In this document: one piece after another, positions 23,215 through 32,427 of the stretch
How the letters are laid out: each line of letters opens with the position of its first letter
How positions within the stretch are numbered: position 1 is the first letter of the stretch
DNA from: Trinickia violacea
GTDB lineage: Bacteria > Pseudomonadota > Gammaproteobacteria > Burkholderiales > Burkholderiaceae
Direction of reading: 5' to 3'
DNA: 64,000 bases
Assembly: GCF_005280735.1 (NCBI RefSeq)
Contig: NZ_CP040077.1
Coordinates: 2,294,001-2,358,000, forward strand
Notes under the pieces: model-generated
Told to the model about the DNA's origin: nothing
The model's input: only the letters and a program-made list of their open reading frames with translations
Databases searched by the model: none
Made by a program: the position numbers and the translations under genes

Positions 23215-24303
23215 TCAGCTTCGCGGGGCCATCGCGGCGAAATCGACTTTGTCGCCCGCGTCGGGATTCGGCCGGCGCGGCTCGGCATGCGTCTTCACTT
23301 CGGCGCCGAGCCCTGTGCCGTTCGACTTGCGGCGCGCCGCGTGCCGTTCGATCACGCGCTGCAGCAGACAGAACACGCACAGCAAAGCGCCGATCACGAT
23401 GCGCGTCCACCACGAGCTGAGGGTGCCGTCGAAGGTGATCAGTGTTTGTATCGTGCCGAGAATCCCGACGCCGAACACCGACCCGATCACATAGCCTACG
23501 CCGCCTGTGAGCAACGTGCCACCGATCACGGTCGCCGCAATCGCGTCGAGCTCCATGCCCTGCCCCTGGAGGCCGTAGCCCGACAACAGGTAAAGCGTGA
23601 ACACCACGCCGCCGAGCGCCGAACAGAAACCGCTGAGCGCATACACGCCGATCTTCGTGCGCGCGACCGGCAGCCCCATCAAGAGCGCCGAGCGCTCGTT
23701 GCCGCCGACCGCATACACGTTGCGCCCGAAGCGCGTGAAGTGGGCGACGTAGATCGCGACCGCGAGCGTCGCGATCGCGATCAGCGCGCCCGAAGTCAGC
23801 GAGCCGCCGCCGATGTGCACGCTGAACGCCGAGAGCGCATGAAAGGTCGGTTCGTTGATCGTGATCGATTGCGTCGTGATCAGGAAGCACGCGCCGCGCG
23901 CGAGGAACATGCCGGCGAGCGTGACGATGAACGGCTGCAGCCGGAAGAAATGGATCAGCGCGCCCATCGCGGCGCCGTACAGCGCGCCGAACAGCAGCAC
24001 AGGCGGAAGCACGGCCCATACCGGCCAATGAAAACGCTCGGCGAGCACCGCGCAGAAGATCGTTGTGAGCGCAACGACCGCGCCCACCGACAGATCGATC
24101 CCGCCCGACACGATCACGAACGTCATGCCGATCGCGACGATCAACAGGAATGCGTTGTCGACGAGAAGGCCGAACAGCACCTGCAACGAGAAGAATCCGG
24201 TGTACATCACCGAGCCGAAACCGAAGAGCGCGGTGAACAGCGCCACGGTGACGACGATCGGCAGCGTGCGGGGATCGACCAGGCGGCCCACGACATTTTT
24301 CAT
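23215..24303 (-). CDS. sugar ABC transporter permease, YjfF-like
   Basis: 362-residue membrane protein of the ribose/galactofuranose permease family (RbsC, YjfF). Hydrophobic helices throughout; FVIVSGGIDLSVGAVVAL is the family hallmark, followed by GRNVYAVGGNERSALLMGLP (coupling region) and TVIGGTLLTGGVGYVIGSV. About 45 C-terminal residues are charged and variable. Second of two permeases; its start overlaps the stop of the first (ATGA at 24300-24303). Confidence 0.87.
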   Translation of the reverse strand: MKNVVGRLVDPRTLPIVVTVALFTALFGFGSVMYTGFFSLQVLFGLLVDNAFLLIVAIGMTFVIVSGGIDLSVGAVVALTTIFCAVLAERFHWPVWAVLPPVLLFGALYGAAMGALIHFFRLQPFIVTLAGMFLARGACFLITTQSITINEPTFHALSAFSVHIGGGSLTSGALIAIATLAVAIYVAHFTRFGRNVYAVGGNERSALLMGLPVARTKIGVYALSGFCSALGGVVFTLYLLSGYGLQGQGMELDAIAATVIGGTLLTGGVGYVIGSVFGVGILGTIQTLITFDGTLSSWWTRIVIGALLCVFCLLQRVIERHAARRKSNGTGLGAEVKTHAEPRRPNPDAGDKVDFAAMAPRS

Positions 24304-25337
24304 TTTGCGCTCCCCGTAAGCGGCCTCGTGGCACCAAAGCCGATGACGCGCAACAGATATCGAGTGAAGAGTGCGCGCGCGCTCGCCGATTGAATCACGC
24401 TGACGAGCAGCACGACCACCGCTTTGACGACGAGCGTCGCTTCCGGCGGTACGCCGATCGAGTAGGTCGTATAAGTGAGCGTCTGGATGATGAGCGCGCC
24501 GACCACCGTGCCCGCGAGGCTGAAGCGCCCGCCGAGCAGCGAGGTGCCGCCGAGCGTCACCGCGAGGATCGCATCGAGCTCGAGCAAGAGGCCCGCGTTG
24601 TTGCCGTCCGCGCTGCGCACGTTCGAGCTTGCGATCACGCCGGCAATCGCCGCCGTGAGCCCCGAGAACACGTAGACGCTGAAGACGATCGCGTTCGAGC
24701 GCAAGCCGACGAGACGCGTCGCGACCGGATTGATCCCGATCGAGCGGATAAAGAGCCCGAGGGCCGTGCGGCTCATCAGCAATGCGGTGACGGCTGTCGC
24801 GCCGATCGCGATCCAGACGGAGCAGGGCACGCCTGCGAGATAGCCGTCGCCGAGCACGAGATAGCCATGCGCGTCGATCGGGATGATCTGGCCGCCCGTG
24901 AGCAACTGCGCGACGCCGCGGCCGGCCACCATCAGGATCAGCGTCGCGATGATCGGCTGCATGCCGACGAACGCGACCAGGAGCCCGTTCCAAATACCGG
25001 CGAGCACCCCCACGCCGAGCGCGGCGAGCACGGCCGTGCCGACCTGCGACGGATCGGCGGCGAGCACGGTAGCCGCGGCGGCGCCCGCAATCGCCACGAT
25101 CGCGCCGACCGAAATATCGATGCCTTTGGTCGCGATCACGAGCGTCATGCCGAGCGAGACGATCACGAGCGGCGCGCCACGGTTCAGGATATCGATGGGT
25201 GCGCCGAACAGATGCCCTTCGAGGATCGAAATCGCGAGGAAATTCGAACGATGCGCGAGATCGAGCAGGATCAGCAACACGAGCGTGATCACAGGCCAGA
25301 ACAGCGAATGCCGGAGCATCGCCTTGAGTGATTTCAT
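24300..25337 (-). CDS. sugar ABC transporter permease, YtfT-like
   Basis: 345-residue permease, partner of the YjfF-like one. LGMTLVIATKGIDISVGAIV is the family hallmark; IRSIGINPVATRLVGLRSNA is the ATPase-coupling loop. It likely forms a heterodimer with the downstream permease, as in the E. coli YtfQRT-YjfF galactofuranose system. Overlaps the ATPase stop at 25334-25337. Confidence 0.87.
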   Translation of the reverse strand: MKSLKAMLRHSLFWPVITLVLLILLDLAHRSNFLAISILEGHLFGAPIDILNRGAPLVIVSLGMTLVIATKGIDISVGAIVAIAGAAAATVLAADPSQVGTAVLAALGVGVLAGIWNGLLVAFVGMQPIIATLILMVAGRGVAQLLTGGQIIPIDAHGYLVLGDGYLAGVPCSVWIAIGATAVTALLMSRTALGLFIRSIGINPVATRLVGLRSNAIVFSVYVFSGLTAAIAGVIASSNVRSADGNNAGLLLELDAILAVTLGGTSLLGGRFSLAGTVVGALIIQTLTYTTYSIGVPPEATLVVKAVVVLLVSVIQSASARALFTRYLLRVIGFGATRPLTGSAK

Positions 25338-26848
25338 TCAGCGTCTCCCGCAATCAACCGATAGACCTGGTCTTCCGACAACGCATTGCCCGCGACTTCC
25401 GCCACCTTGCGGCGATCGCGCAGCACCGCGATCCGGTGGCTCACGCGCACGACCTCGCTCACCTCCGACGAGATGAACAGAATCGCGAGTCCTTTCGCGC
25501 ACAACGCGAGCACACGGTCCATGATTTCGAATTTCGCGCCGACGTCGATGCCGCGCGTCGGCTCGTCGAGGATCAGCATTTTCGGGTCCGTCGCGAGCCA
25601 ACGCGCGAGCAGGACCTTTTGCTGATTGCCGCCGGAGAGCAGGCCGATCGGCTGTTCCGCATCGCTCGCTTTGATGCCGAGCTTGGCGATGTAGTCGTCG
25701 GCGATCGCGCGTTCTTTCGCGCGGCCGAGCACACGCCACCAGCCGCGTCGCGCCTGCAGCGCAAGAATGATGTTCTCGCGAATCGAGAGCGCCGCAATGA
25801 TGCCTTCCTTCTTGCGGTCTTCCGGGCAGTAGCCGATGCCTTGATGCACCGCGTCGCGCGGCGAGCCGAGCTTCACCGGCTTGCCCGCGACGTTCACGGT
25901 GCCCGTATCGGCACGCTCGGCGCCGAACAAAAGGCGTGCGGTTTCCGTGCGTCCCGAGCCCAGCAAGCCGGCCAAGCCGAGAATCTGCCCAGGCTGCACG
26001 TCGATATCGACGGGACTCATCAGTCCGCGCCGGCCGACGCCGCGCATCTCGACGAATGGTGGCGCTTCGCTCTTGGAAACGGGCGCTTCGGTCGCGGCAT
26101 GCTTGAGACGCTCGCTCATCCGCTCGTGGCCGACCATCTTCGAGACGAGCCGTTCGACCGGCAAATCCTTCGCCACGTATTCGCCTTCGCGCTCGCCGTT
26201 GCGCATCACCGTGATGCGGTCGGAGATCGCGTACGTCTGCTCGAGAAAGTGCGTGACGAAGAGAATCGCGTAGCCCGATTGCTTGAGTTTGCGCAGCACG
26301 TCGAAGAGGCGGGCGACTTCGCTGTCGTCGAGGCTCGACGTCGGCTCGTCGAGAATCAGCACGCGCGCATCGACGGACACCGCGCGCGCGATCGCCACCA
26401 TCTGCTGCACGGCGATCGGATACGCGTCGAGCGATTTGGTCACATCGAGCGAGACGTTCAGCTCGGCGAGCGCGGCTTCAGTGCGCGAGTGGATCGTCTT
26501 CCAGTCGATCATTCCGCGCCGCTTCGGCTGGCGGCCGGCGAACACGTTCTCGGCGACCGACAGGTTGGGGCACAGATTGATCTCTTGATACAGCGTCTGG
26601 ATGCCGGCCGCTTCGGCTTCGAGCGGCGTGGCGAATTGCACGGGCTCGCCGCCTAATCGCACCTCGCCCGCATCGTGCGCGTGCACGCCGGTCAGCACGT
26701 TGATCAGCGTCGATTTGCCCGCGCCGTTCTGACCCATCAAGGTGTGGATTTCACCGGGAAAGAGCCGAAAATCGACGCTCTTCAGCGCGTTGACACCCGG
26801 AAACGATTTGGTGATGCCGATGGCTTCGAGAATAGGCGCGTCAGTCAT
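25334..26848 (-). CDS. sugar ABC transporter ATPase, two NBDs
   Basis: 504-residue double ATPase of the RbsA/YtfR type. First domain: Walker A GQNGAGKSTLINVLTG, Walker B VLILDEPTSSLD. Second domain: degenerate Walker A GLLGSGRTETARLLFG, intact LSGGNQQKVLLARWL and MLILDEPTRGID, a pattern usual for this family. Cytoplasmic energy unit for the two permeases. The binding-protein gene ends 66 bases upstream. Confidence 0.9.
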   Translation of the reverse strand: MTDAPILEAIGITKSFPGVNALKSVDFRLFPGEIHTLMGQNGAGKSTLINVLTGVHAHDAGEVRLGGEPVQFATPLEAEAAGIQTLYQEINLCPNLSVAENVFAGRQPKRRGMIDWKTIHSRTEAALAELNVSLDVTKSLDAYPIAVQQMVAIARAVSVDARVLILDEPTSSLDDSEVARLFDVLRKLKQSGYAILFVTHFLEQTYAISDRITVMRNGEREGEYVAKDLPVERLVSKMVGHERMSERLKHAATEAPVSKSEAPPFVEMRGVGRRGLMSPVDIDVQPGQILGLAGLLGSGRTETARLLFGAERADTGTVNVAGKPVKLGSPRDAVHQGIGYCPEDRKKEGIIAALSIRENIILALQARRGWWRVLGRAKERAIADDYIAKLGIKASDAEQPIGLLSGGNQQKVLLARWLATDPKMLILDEPTRGIDVGAKFEIMDRVLALCAKGLAILFISSEVSEVVRVSHRIAVLRDRRKVAEVAGNALSEDQVYRLIAGDAE

Positions 26849-26914
26849 AGGCTTGGCAAAAAAGAGTCGCGGGCCGGCTCGCCGCTAGATCGAGCCGGGC
26901 CCGCGAGAAGCGCC

Positions 26915-27880
26915 TCAATACTTGCGTTGCGGCAGGACCTGCGCCGCGACACTCATCGGGAACACCGTTTCGTTGGTCACGATGCGCTTGGGCAACTGCT
27001 TGCCCGCGACGACGTCCTTCACGGCCGTCATCAACTGTGGTCCGAGCAGCGGGCTGCATTCGACGTCCACGTTGATCTTGCCTGCGATCATCGCTTCGAA
27101 GCCGCCCTTGGTCGCGTCGAACGAGACGACGTTCACGTCCTTGCCCGGCTTCATGCCGGCTTCTTCCATGGCCTGGATCGCGCCGAGCGCCATGTCGTCG
27201 TTGTGCGCGTAGACGACGTTGATTTGCTTGCCGTAGGTCTTCGCAAACGCTTCCATCACCTGCTTGCCGCCGGCGAGCGTGAAGTCGCCGCTTTGCGACG
27301 CGATGATCTTGAACTTCGGATCGTTCTTGATGATCTCCATCAGACCCGAGTGACGGTCGTTGGCCGGGGCGGAGCCGACCGTGCCTTGCAGCTCGGCGAT
27401 ATTGATCGGGCCCGGGTCGTTCTTGTAGTGCTCTTCGAGCCATCGGCCGGCGCGGCGGCCTTCTTCGAGGAAGTCGGAGCCGATCATCGTGACGTAGAGC
27501 GATGGATCCTTCACGTCGATCGAGCGGTCGGTGAGAATCACCGGGATGTGTGCGTTCTTCGCTTCGGTCAGCACCGGCTCCCAGCCCGATTCGACCACCG
27601 GCGAAAATGCGATCACGTCGACTTTCTGCGCGATATATGAGCGGATCGCCTTGATCTGGTTTTCCTGCTTTTGCTGCGCGTCGGAGAACTTCAGGTTGAT
27701 GCCGGCGTCTTTCGCGGCCTGCTTGACCGACACCGTATTGGCCGTACGCCATGCGCTTTCGGCGCCGACCTGGGCGAAGCCGAGCGTGATTTGTTTCTCT
27801 TGTGCGTAGCTGCCGAGGGCCACTAGCGCGAGCGCCGACCCGAAGAGCGCGCGAAGCGCCAGGCGTCTGATGTGTTTCAT
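26915..27880 (-). CDS. periplasmic sugar-binding protein, YtfQ-like
   Basis: 321-residue binding protein with signal peptide (MKHIRRLALRALFGSALALV, cleavage after SYA). The mature protein begins QEKQITLGFAQVGAESAWRT and shows YIAQKVDVIAFSPVVESGWE, VILTDRSID and VVYAHNDDMALGAIQAMEEA, closely like YtfQ (galactofuranose) and the related arabinose-binding proteins. First gene of the importer operon, so likely the most expressed. Start ATG 27880, GGAG upstream. Combined with the dehydrogenase and dehydratase, the substrate is probably L-arabinose or galactose in furanose form. Confidence 0.88.
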   Translation of the reverse strand: MKHIRRLALRALFGSALALVALGSYAQEKQITLGFAQVGAESAWRTANTVSVKQAAKDAGINLKFSDAQQKQENQIKAIRSYIAQKVDVIAFSPVVESGWEPVLTEAKNAHIPVILTDRSIDVKDPSLYVTMIGSDFLEEGRRAGRWLEEHYKNDPGPINIAELQGTVGSAPANDRHSGLMEIIKNDPKFKIIASQSGDFTLAGGKQVMEAFAKTYGKQINVVYAHNDDMALGAIQAMEEAGMKPGKDVNVVSFDATKGGFEAMIAGKINVDVECSPLLGPQLMTAVKDVVAGKQLPKRIVTNETVFPMSVAAQVLPQRKY

Positions 27881-28287
27881 TTCCGTCTCCGATTTATTGG
27901 GTTTATTTCGGCGCGGTGTATCTAAGTCCGGCATCAACGGTAGAGCAATGTGATGACGAACGTGAGCGCCACTTTCACAACAGGCCCGATGGGCGAATGC
28001 TGTTCCGGACGCATGCTTCCCGAACGGTCAGCAGACGCGGCAATAGACATACTATATGCAGCGACTCAGTCGGTTTCGACTAGCATTTTCCCTACCTTGC
28101 CCCCATGAATAGTCATGCTATTCATGTAGTGTATCTCGCGCTCGATTCCGCTAAATAGCGGGATTTCGATCAAACAGCGCGAATCAAGGTGCCAGGTGCC
28201 GATTAGAAAGTTTAACTAGAACGAATTGTCTACCCGCCAAGGGTTTAATTAATAGTATGACTATCAAGGGCAAGTCGAAACGAAAAC
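27881..28287. promoter_or_regulatory. divergent control region of the sugar genes
   Basis: 407 bases without a gene between the binding-protein gene (minus) and dehydratase gene (plus). It contains a perfect inverted repeat ATGAATAG-TCATG-CTATTCAT (28105-28125), with related fragments CATACTATATG near 28047 and AGTATGACTATC near 28254. These look like sites for one shared regulator that is not in this window. Confidence 0.5.
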
Positions 28288-30030
28288 ATGACCAACAAAC
28301 AACGCAAGCTCCGCTCCGCCCAATGGTTCGGCAACGCCGATAAAAACGGCTTCATGTACCGCAGCTGGATGAAGAACCAGGGCATCCCCGATCACGCGTT
28401 CGACGGCCGGCCGATCATCGGCATCTGCAATACGTGGTCCGAGCTCACGCCGTGCAACGCGCACTTTCGCAAGCTCGCCGAGCACGTGAAGCGCGGGGTG
28501 TTCGAGGCGGGCGGCTTTCCCGTCGAATTCCCGGTGTTCTCGAACGGCGAATCGAACCTGCGGCCCACCGCGATGTTCACGCGCAACCTCGCGAGCATGG
28601 ATGTCGAGGAGTCGATCCGCGGCAATCCGATCGATGCGGTCGTGCTGCTCGTCGGTTGCGACAAGACCACGCCGGCGCTCTTGATGGGCGCGGCCAGTTG
28701 CGACGTGCCCGCGATCGTGGTGTCGGGCGGGCCGATGCTCAACGGCAAGCATCAAGGGCGCGATATCGGTTCGGGCACGGTCGTGTGGCAACTGAGCGAG
28801 CAGGTGAAGGCGGGCAAGATCACGCTGCACGAGTTCATGTCGGCGGAGGCGGGCATGTCGCGCTCGGCGGGCACCTGCAACACGATGGGCACCGCCTCGA
28901 CGATGGCCTGCATGGCCGAGGCGCTCGGCGTCACGCTGCCGCACAACGCGGCGATTCCGGCGGTCGATTCGCGCCGCTATGTGCTCGCGCATCTGTCGGG
29001 CATGCGTATCGTCGAGATGGCGCTCGACGATGTGCGGCTCTCCAAGCTCCTCACGCGCGAGGCGTTCGAGAACGCGATTCGCGTGAACGCGGCGATCGGC
29101 GGCTCGACCAACGCGGCGATTCACTTGAAGGCGATCGCGGGGCGCATCGGCGTCGAGCTGCAATTGGACGATTGGACGACGATCGGACGCGGCACGCCGA
29201 CGCTCGTCGATTTGCAGCCCTCGGGGCGCTATCTGATGGAGGAGTTCTATTACGCGGGGGGCTTGCCTGCGGTGCTGCGGCGGTTGGGCGAAGCGGGGCT
29301 GCTGCCGCATCCGGATGCGCTGACTGCGAACGGCCATACGCTCTGGGAGAACAGCCAAGCCGCGCCGATCTACAACGACGAGGTGATTCGTCCGCTGGAG
29401 AAGCCGCTCGTGCCGGACGGCGGACTGTGCGTGCTACGAGGCAATCTTGCGCCGAACGGCGCGGTGCTCAAACCATCGGCGGCAACGCCGTCGCTCCTGA
29501 AGCATCGCGGCCGCGCGGTGGTGTTCGAGAACTTCGACGACTACAAAAAGCGCATCGCCGATCCCGAGCTCGAGGTCGATGCGAGTTCCGTGCTCGTCAT
29601 GAAGAACTGCGGGCCGAAGGGTTATCCGGGCATGGCCGAGGTCGGCAACATGGGCCTGCCGCCGAAACTGCTCGCGCAAGGGGTGACCGACATGGTGCGC
29701 GTCTCCGATGCGCGCATGAGCGGCACGGCGTACGGCACGGTGGTGCTGCACGTCGCGCCCGAAGCGCGCGCGGGCGGCCCGCTCGCCGTCGTGCGCAATG
29801 GTGACTGGATCGAGCTCGATTGCGAAGCGGGGCGCTTGCATATCGATATCGATGACGCGGAAATGACTGCACGACTCGCCGAATGGAAGCAGGCACAAGC
29901 GCGCAAGCCCGGTGAAACGAGCGGCTATGCGCAGCTCTACGTCGAGCACGTGCTGCAAGCCGACGAGGGCTGCGACTTCGATTTCCTGGTGGGCTGCCGA
30001 GGCGCCGACGTGCCCGCGCATTCGCATTAG
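28288..30030 (+). CDS. IlvD/Edd family sugar-acid dehydratase, L-arabonate type
   Basis: 580-residue dehydratase, the length of L-arabonate / D-xylonate dehydratases. Iron-sulfur cysteines: GICNTWSELTPCN, VGCDKTTPALLMG, RSAGTCNTMGTAST; C-terminal MKNCGPKGYPGMAEVGNM and RVSDARMSGTAYGTVVLHV are family hallmarks. Converts an aldonate to its 2-keto-3-deoxy acid. N-terminus LRSAQWFGNADKNGFMYRSW is that of the arabonate group. Divergent from the sugar importer and dehydrogenase. The lactonase and later enzymes of the pathway are not in the window. Confidence 0.87.
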   Translation: MTNKQRKLRSAQWFGNADKNGFMYRSWMKNQGIPDHAFDGRPIIGICNTWSELTPCNAHFRKLAEHVKRGVFEAGGFPVEFPVFSNGESNLRPTAMFTRNLASMDVEESIRGNPIDAVVLLVGCDKTTPALLMGAASCDVPAIVVSGGPMLNGKHQGRDIGSGTVVWQLSEQVKAGKITLHEFMSAEAGMSRSAGTCNTMGTASTMACMAEALGVTLPHNAAIPAVDSRRYVLAHLSGMRIVEMALDDVRLSKLLTREAFENAIRVNAAIGGSTNAAIHLKAIAGRIGVELQLDDWTTIGRGTPTLVDLQPSGRYLMEEFYYAGGLPAVLRRLGEAGLLPHPDALTANGHTLWENSQAAPIYNDEVIRPLEKPLVPDGGLCVLRGNLAPNGAVLKPSAATPSLLKHRGRAVVFENFDDYKKRIADPELEVDASSVLVMKNCGPKGYPGMAEVGNMGLPPKLLAQGVTDMVRVSDARMSGTAYGTVVLHVAPEARAGGPLAVVRNGDWIELDCEAGRLHIDIDDAEMTARLAEWKQAQARKPGETSGYAQLYVEHVLQADEGCDFDFLVGCRGADVPAHSH

Positions 30031-30131
30031 GACGCTAGAGCACCAGGCGCGGATGATCTGGACGAACATCGCCAGATCGTTCGGATCGAGCGCTATATTT
30101 ATCCAAAAATGGACTAAACAAATCCTGTTTG

Positions 30132-30151
30132 GTCGTCTAGTGTGAGACGAC
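30132..30151. repeat. inverted repeat upstream of the VOC gene
   Basis: GTCGTCT-AGTGTG-AGACGAC, 7-bp perfect arms. It lies in a 273-base gap (30031-30303) between the dehydratase and the VOC gene that otherwise shows nothing clear. Could be an operator or a weak terminator. Confidence 0.4.
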
Positions 30152-30345
30152 TTCAAGCCCCATACTGATGGAGTCGCACAGTAAGAGGCCGTTTCTGGAC
30201 CGCCGGTCAAAAGCACGGGCGGGTTGGCCGATCCGCCGTGCGAGCGGACAACGTTGCGATCGAGTGTGTAAACGCCATCCACTGATTGCAAGAGGAGCGT
30301 TAAATCGCTAACTCCACCAAGCCGCGCGCCATCGGCTTCAACCAT

Positions 30346-30756
30346 GTGGCGCTAGAAGTTGGCGATATCGAGGAAGCGCTGGCATTCTACGGAAGCATTT
30401 TCGACTTTCAATTGCGCGGCAAGAGCAAGACAATGGCCTTCATCGATCTTGGCGACCAATTCATCGCGTTGCAGGCGGGACGCAAACAGCCCCCCGATGA
30501 TGGCCGGCATGTCGGCCTCGTTGTCGATGACAAGGAGGCGGCGCGCGCCGCCCTCAATGCCGCGGGTGTCGAGCCGCTCGATGGTCCGTTTCTGGATTTC
30601 CGCGACCCTTGGGGCAATCGCATCGAGATCGTGGGCTATGACAATATCCAGTTCACCAAGGCTCCGAACGTTCTGCGCGGCATGGGCCTGACGCAATTGA
30701 CCAAGAACGAAAGCGCGAAAAAGGAGCTCGCGGAAAAAGGAATGGCGGAGAGCTAG
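30346..30756 (+). CDS. VOC (glyoxalase/dioxygenase superfamily) protein
   Basis: About 136 residues from GTG 30346; a VOC-fold metalloenzyme-like protein: VALEVGDIEEALAFYGSIFD at the start, FIDLGDQFIALQ, HVGLVVDDKEAARAALNAAG and FRDPWGNRIEIVGYDNIQF. The conserved start of the fold (IGFNHVALEV) lies upstream of this GTG, in frame back to an ATC at 30304 that stands 7 bases after GAGGAG and directly after a TAA. The natural start is probably 30304 (ANSTKPRAIGFNH follows), so the gene either uses ATC or has lost its ATG. Function unknown. Confidence 0.7.
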   Translation: MALEVGDIEEALAFYGSIFDFQLRGKSKTMAFIDLGDQFIALQAGRKQPPDDGRHVGLVVDDKEAARAALNAAGVEPLDGPFLDFRDPWGNRIEIVGYDNIQFTKAPNVLRGMGLTQLTKNESAKKELAEKGMAES

Positions 30757-30795
30757 AGTCCTTTATTGGCGATGGTCTCGTTTCTGAGCACTTTG

Positions 30796-31413
30796 CTATC
30801 GAATCGCCTGCCGGATTCCGAGCGCAATAATCACGCCGCCACAGGCTCGGTCGATCCATGCCTTGGCGCGGCGATACGCCGTCGCAACGGTTGCATGAGA
30901 GAGAACAAGCGCGACTGCTCCGTACCAGCATGTCGCAATTGCACCAACAGTAGCGAGCATGGCAAAGAACGTTGGCGTGGACACGTGGGCGGGCGCCGCC
31001 GAGGAAAACACGGCTGCGTAAAAAGCAATGGACTTCGGGTTCGCAATGTTTGTCGCGACGCCCTGCAGGAAAGCGGAACGGAATCCAGGCGCCTTCAGAG
31101 GCTGAGGTGTAGTTGCATGACTTGCCCCTGCCGATGCAACTAGCCTCAGCCCAAACCAGATCAAATACGCCGCGCCGGCGAGCTTGATGCTCATGGCAAG
31201 CCACGGGAAGATGGCGAACGCCATCCCGATACCCAAGATGGCACAGGTCGCCCAAAATAGATTGACCGTCACGATTCCGGCGACAAGCGCGAGTGCATCA
31301 GAGCGTCTGCCTGAAACTGCTTTGTGAACGACTGCGACGAAGTTCGGGCCGGGTATGACGACACCAACTGCATAAACAGAGAAGACCGTTGCAACGGCGG
31401 AGGAATCGATCAC
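30796..31413 (-). CDS. LysE/RhtB family amino-acid exporter
   Basis: 205-residue membrane protein with about six helices. GVVIPGPNFVAVVHKAVSGR is the LysE/RhtB N-terminal hallmark; GAAYLIWFGLRLV and GVATNIANPKSIAFYAAVFS follow. Exports amino acids or related small molecules. Start is GTG 31413. Convergent with the VOC gene, 39 bases apart. Confidence 0.87.
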   Translation of the reverse strand: MIDSSAVATVFSVYAVGVVIPGPNFVAVVHKAVSGRRSDALALVAGIVTVNLFWATCAILGIGMAFAIFPWLAMSIKLAGAAYLIWFGLRLVASAGASHATTPQPLKAPGFRSAFLQGVATNIANPKSIAFYAAVFSSAAPAHVSTPTFFAMLATVGAIATCWYGAVALVLSHATVATAYRRAKAWIDRACGGVIIALGIRQAIR

Positions 31414-31648
31414 TTGTACCTCGGGAGGATTGTGGTCGTAAGGAGCAAAGAGAGCGCTTCAACGGTCACTATTTTGAACCATGCCGCGATAGAGCATTAT
31501 TGATCGGCTGTCGCTGCACTCTCTGGTACCCGTTCGATCCATCGCGTGACTAGCGTATGTAGCCGGGTGACGACTCAGCGACTAAAGCTGGCTTTACCTG
31601 GCCGAATCAGGAAGCCGAGTCGACCGGCTAGGCCACCCCTCCGCACGC

Positions 31649-32110
31649 TTAGAATGCCCGAAACAAATCGTCTTTGGGATACGGTAGTGCCAGTTCCGGC
31701 ATGTCGTGCCTTCCGAAATACCGGATGGATTTGGTTTCGGCGTCCGTGGGGACTCCGGAACCACCGATAATCGCGCACTGAAACAGCGTCACGACACACT
31801 CGACGCGGTCGCCGCTTGGATACGTGTATCGGAACGCCCGGCCGCCGAATACGCCGAGAATGCCGTGGATGCGGACCGCGTATCCCGTCTCCTCCATGAC
31901 TTCCCGGATGATGGCTTCCTGCGGGCTTTCTCCTAGCTCAATTCCGCCCGCGGGCTGACTCCATGCCTCATCTGACGATTTTTCCTGTAGGAGCAACTTG
32001 CCTTCGTGATCGTGAATCACAGCTGCAACGGAGGGACTCAATATCAGATCGCTACCGACCTTTCTCCTCAGCCGACTGATGTAGCTTTCGTTATCAACAT
32101 GCAGTGACAC
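31649..32110 (-). CDS. NUDIX hydrolase
   Basis: 153-residue NUDIX protein. The Nudix box is complete: GGIELGESPQEAIIREVMEETGY pattern (GX5EX7REUXEEXGU) about residues 55-77. It hydrolyses a nucleoside diphosphate-linked compound; substrate unknown. Start GTG 32110 is preceded by GGGGGT; the frame runs open further up to 32239 without a convincing start. The 235 bases between this gene and the LysE gene hold nothing I can assign. Confidence 0.85.
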   Translation of the reverse strand: MSLHVDNESYISRLRRKVGSDLILSPSVAAVIHDHEGKLLLQEKSSDEAWSQPAGGIELGESPQEAIIREVMEETGYAVRIHGILGVFGGRAFRYTYPSGDRVECVVTLFQCAIIGGSGVPTDAETKSIRYFGRHDMPELALPYPKDDLFRAF

Positions 32111-32427
32111 CGTTACCCCCCATGGATTTGTTGTTGTCCGATTGTGGACGATGTAGGCGGTGAACAGGCATCTTCGGATGCCTGAGATACGATCCGGGAA
32201 TATCCGTCGAACGGCGGCAGTACTGCAAGCAGGACACACGACGGATGATCAACATGGACATCAACGACACGGCCGTGCACGCGGATTGGCAGCCAACACG
32301 ACTGGCCCGATGGATCGTCGTTCGACTGAAAAGTACCGACGTATCCGGTGCCATCGCGGCACGCGTTCGGCGCAGGGGGCGCGATCTTTCGGAGGGCCGT
32401 CTGCCCCACCCGCGAAGTGGGGGTGGC

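Noticed and set aside
31560..31650. tRNA-like stretch on the minus strand in the gap before the NUDIX gene
   Set aside because: GGAGGGG...GGTCGA looks like the start of a tRNA, but no matching acceptor 3' strand or anticodon arm is found.
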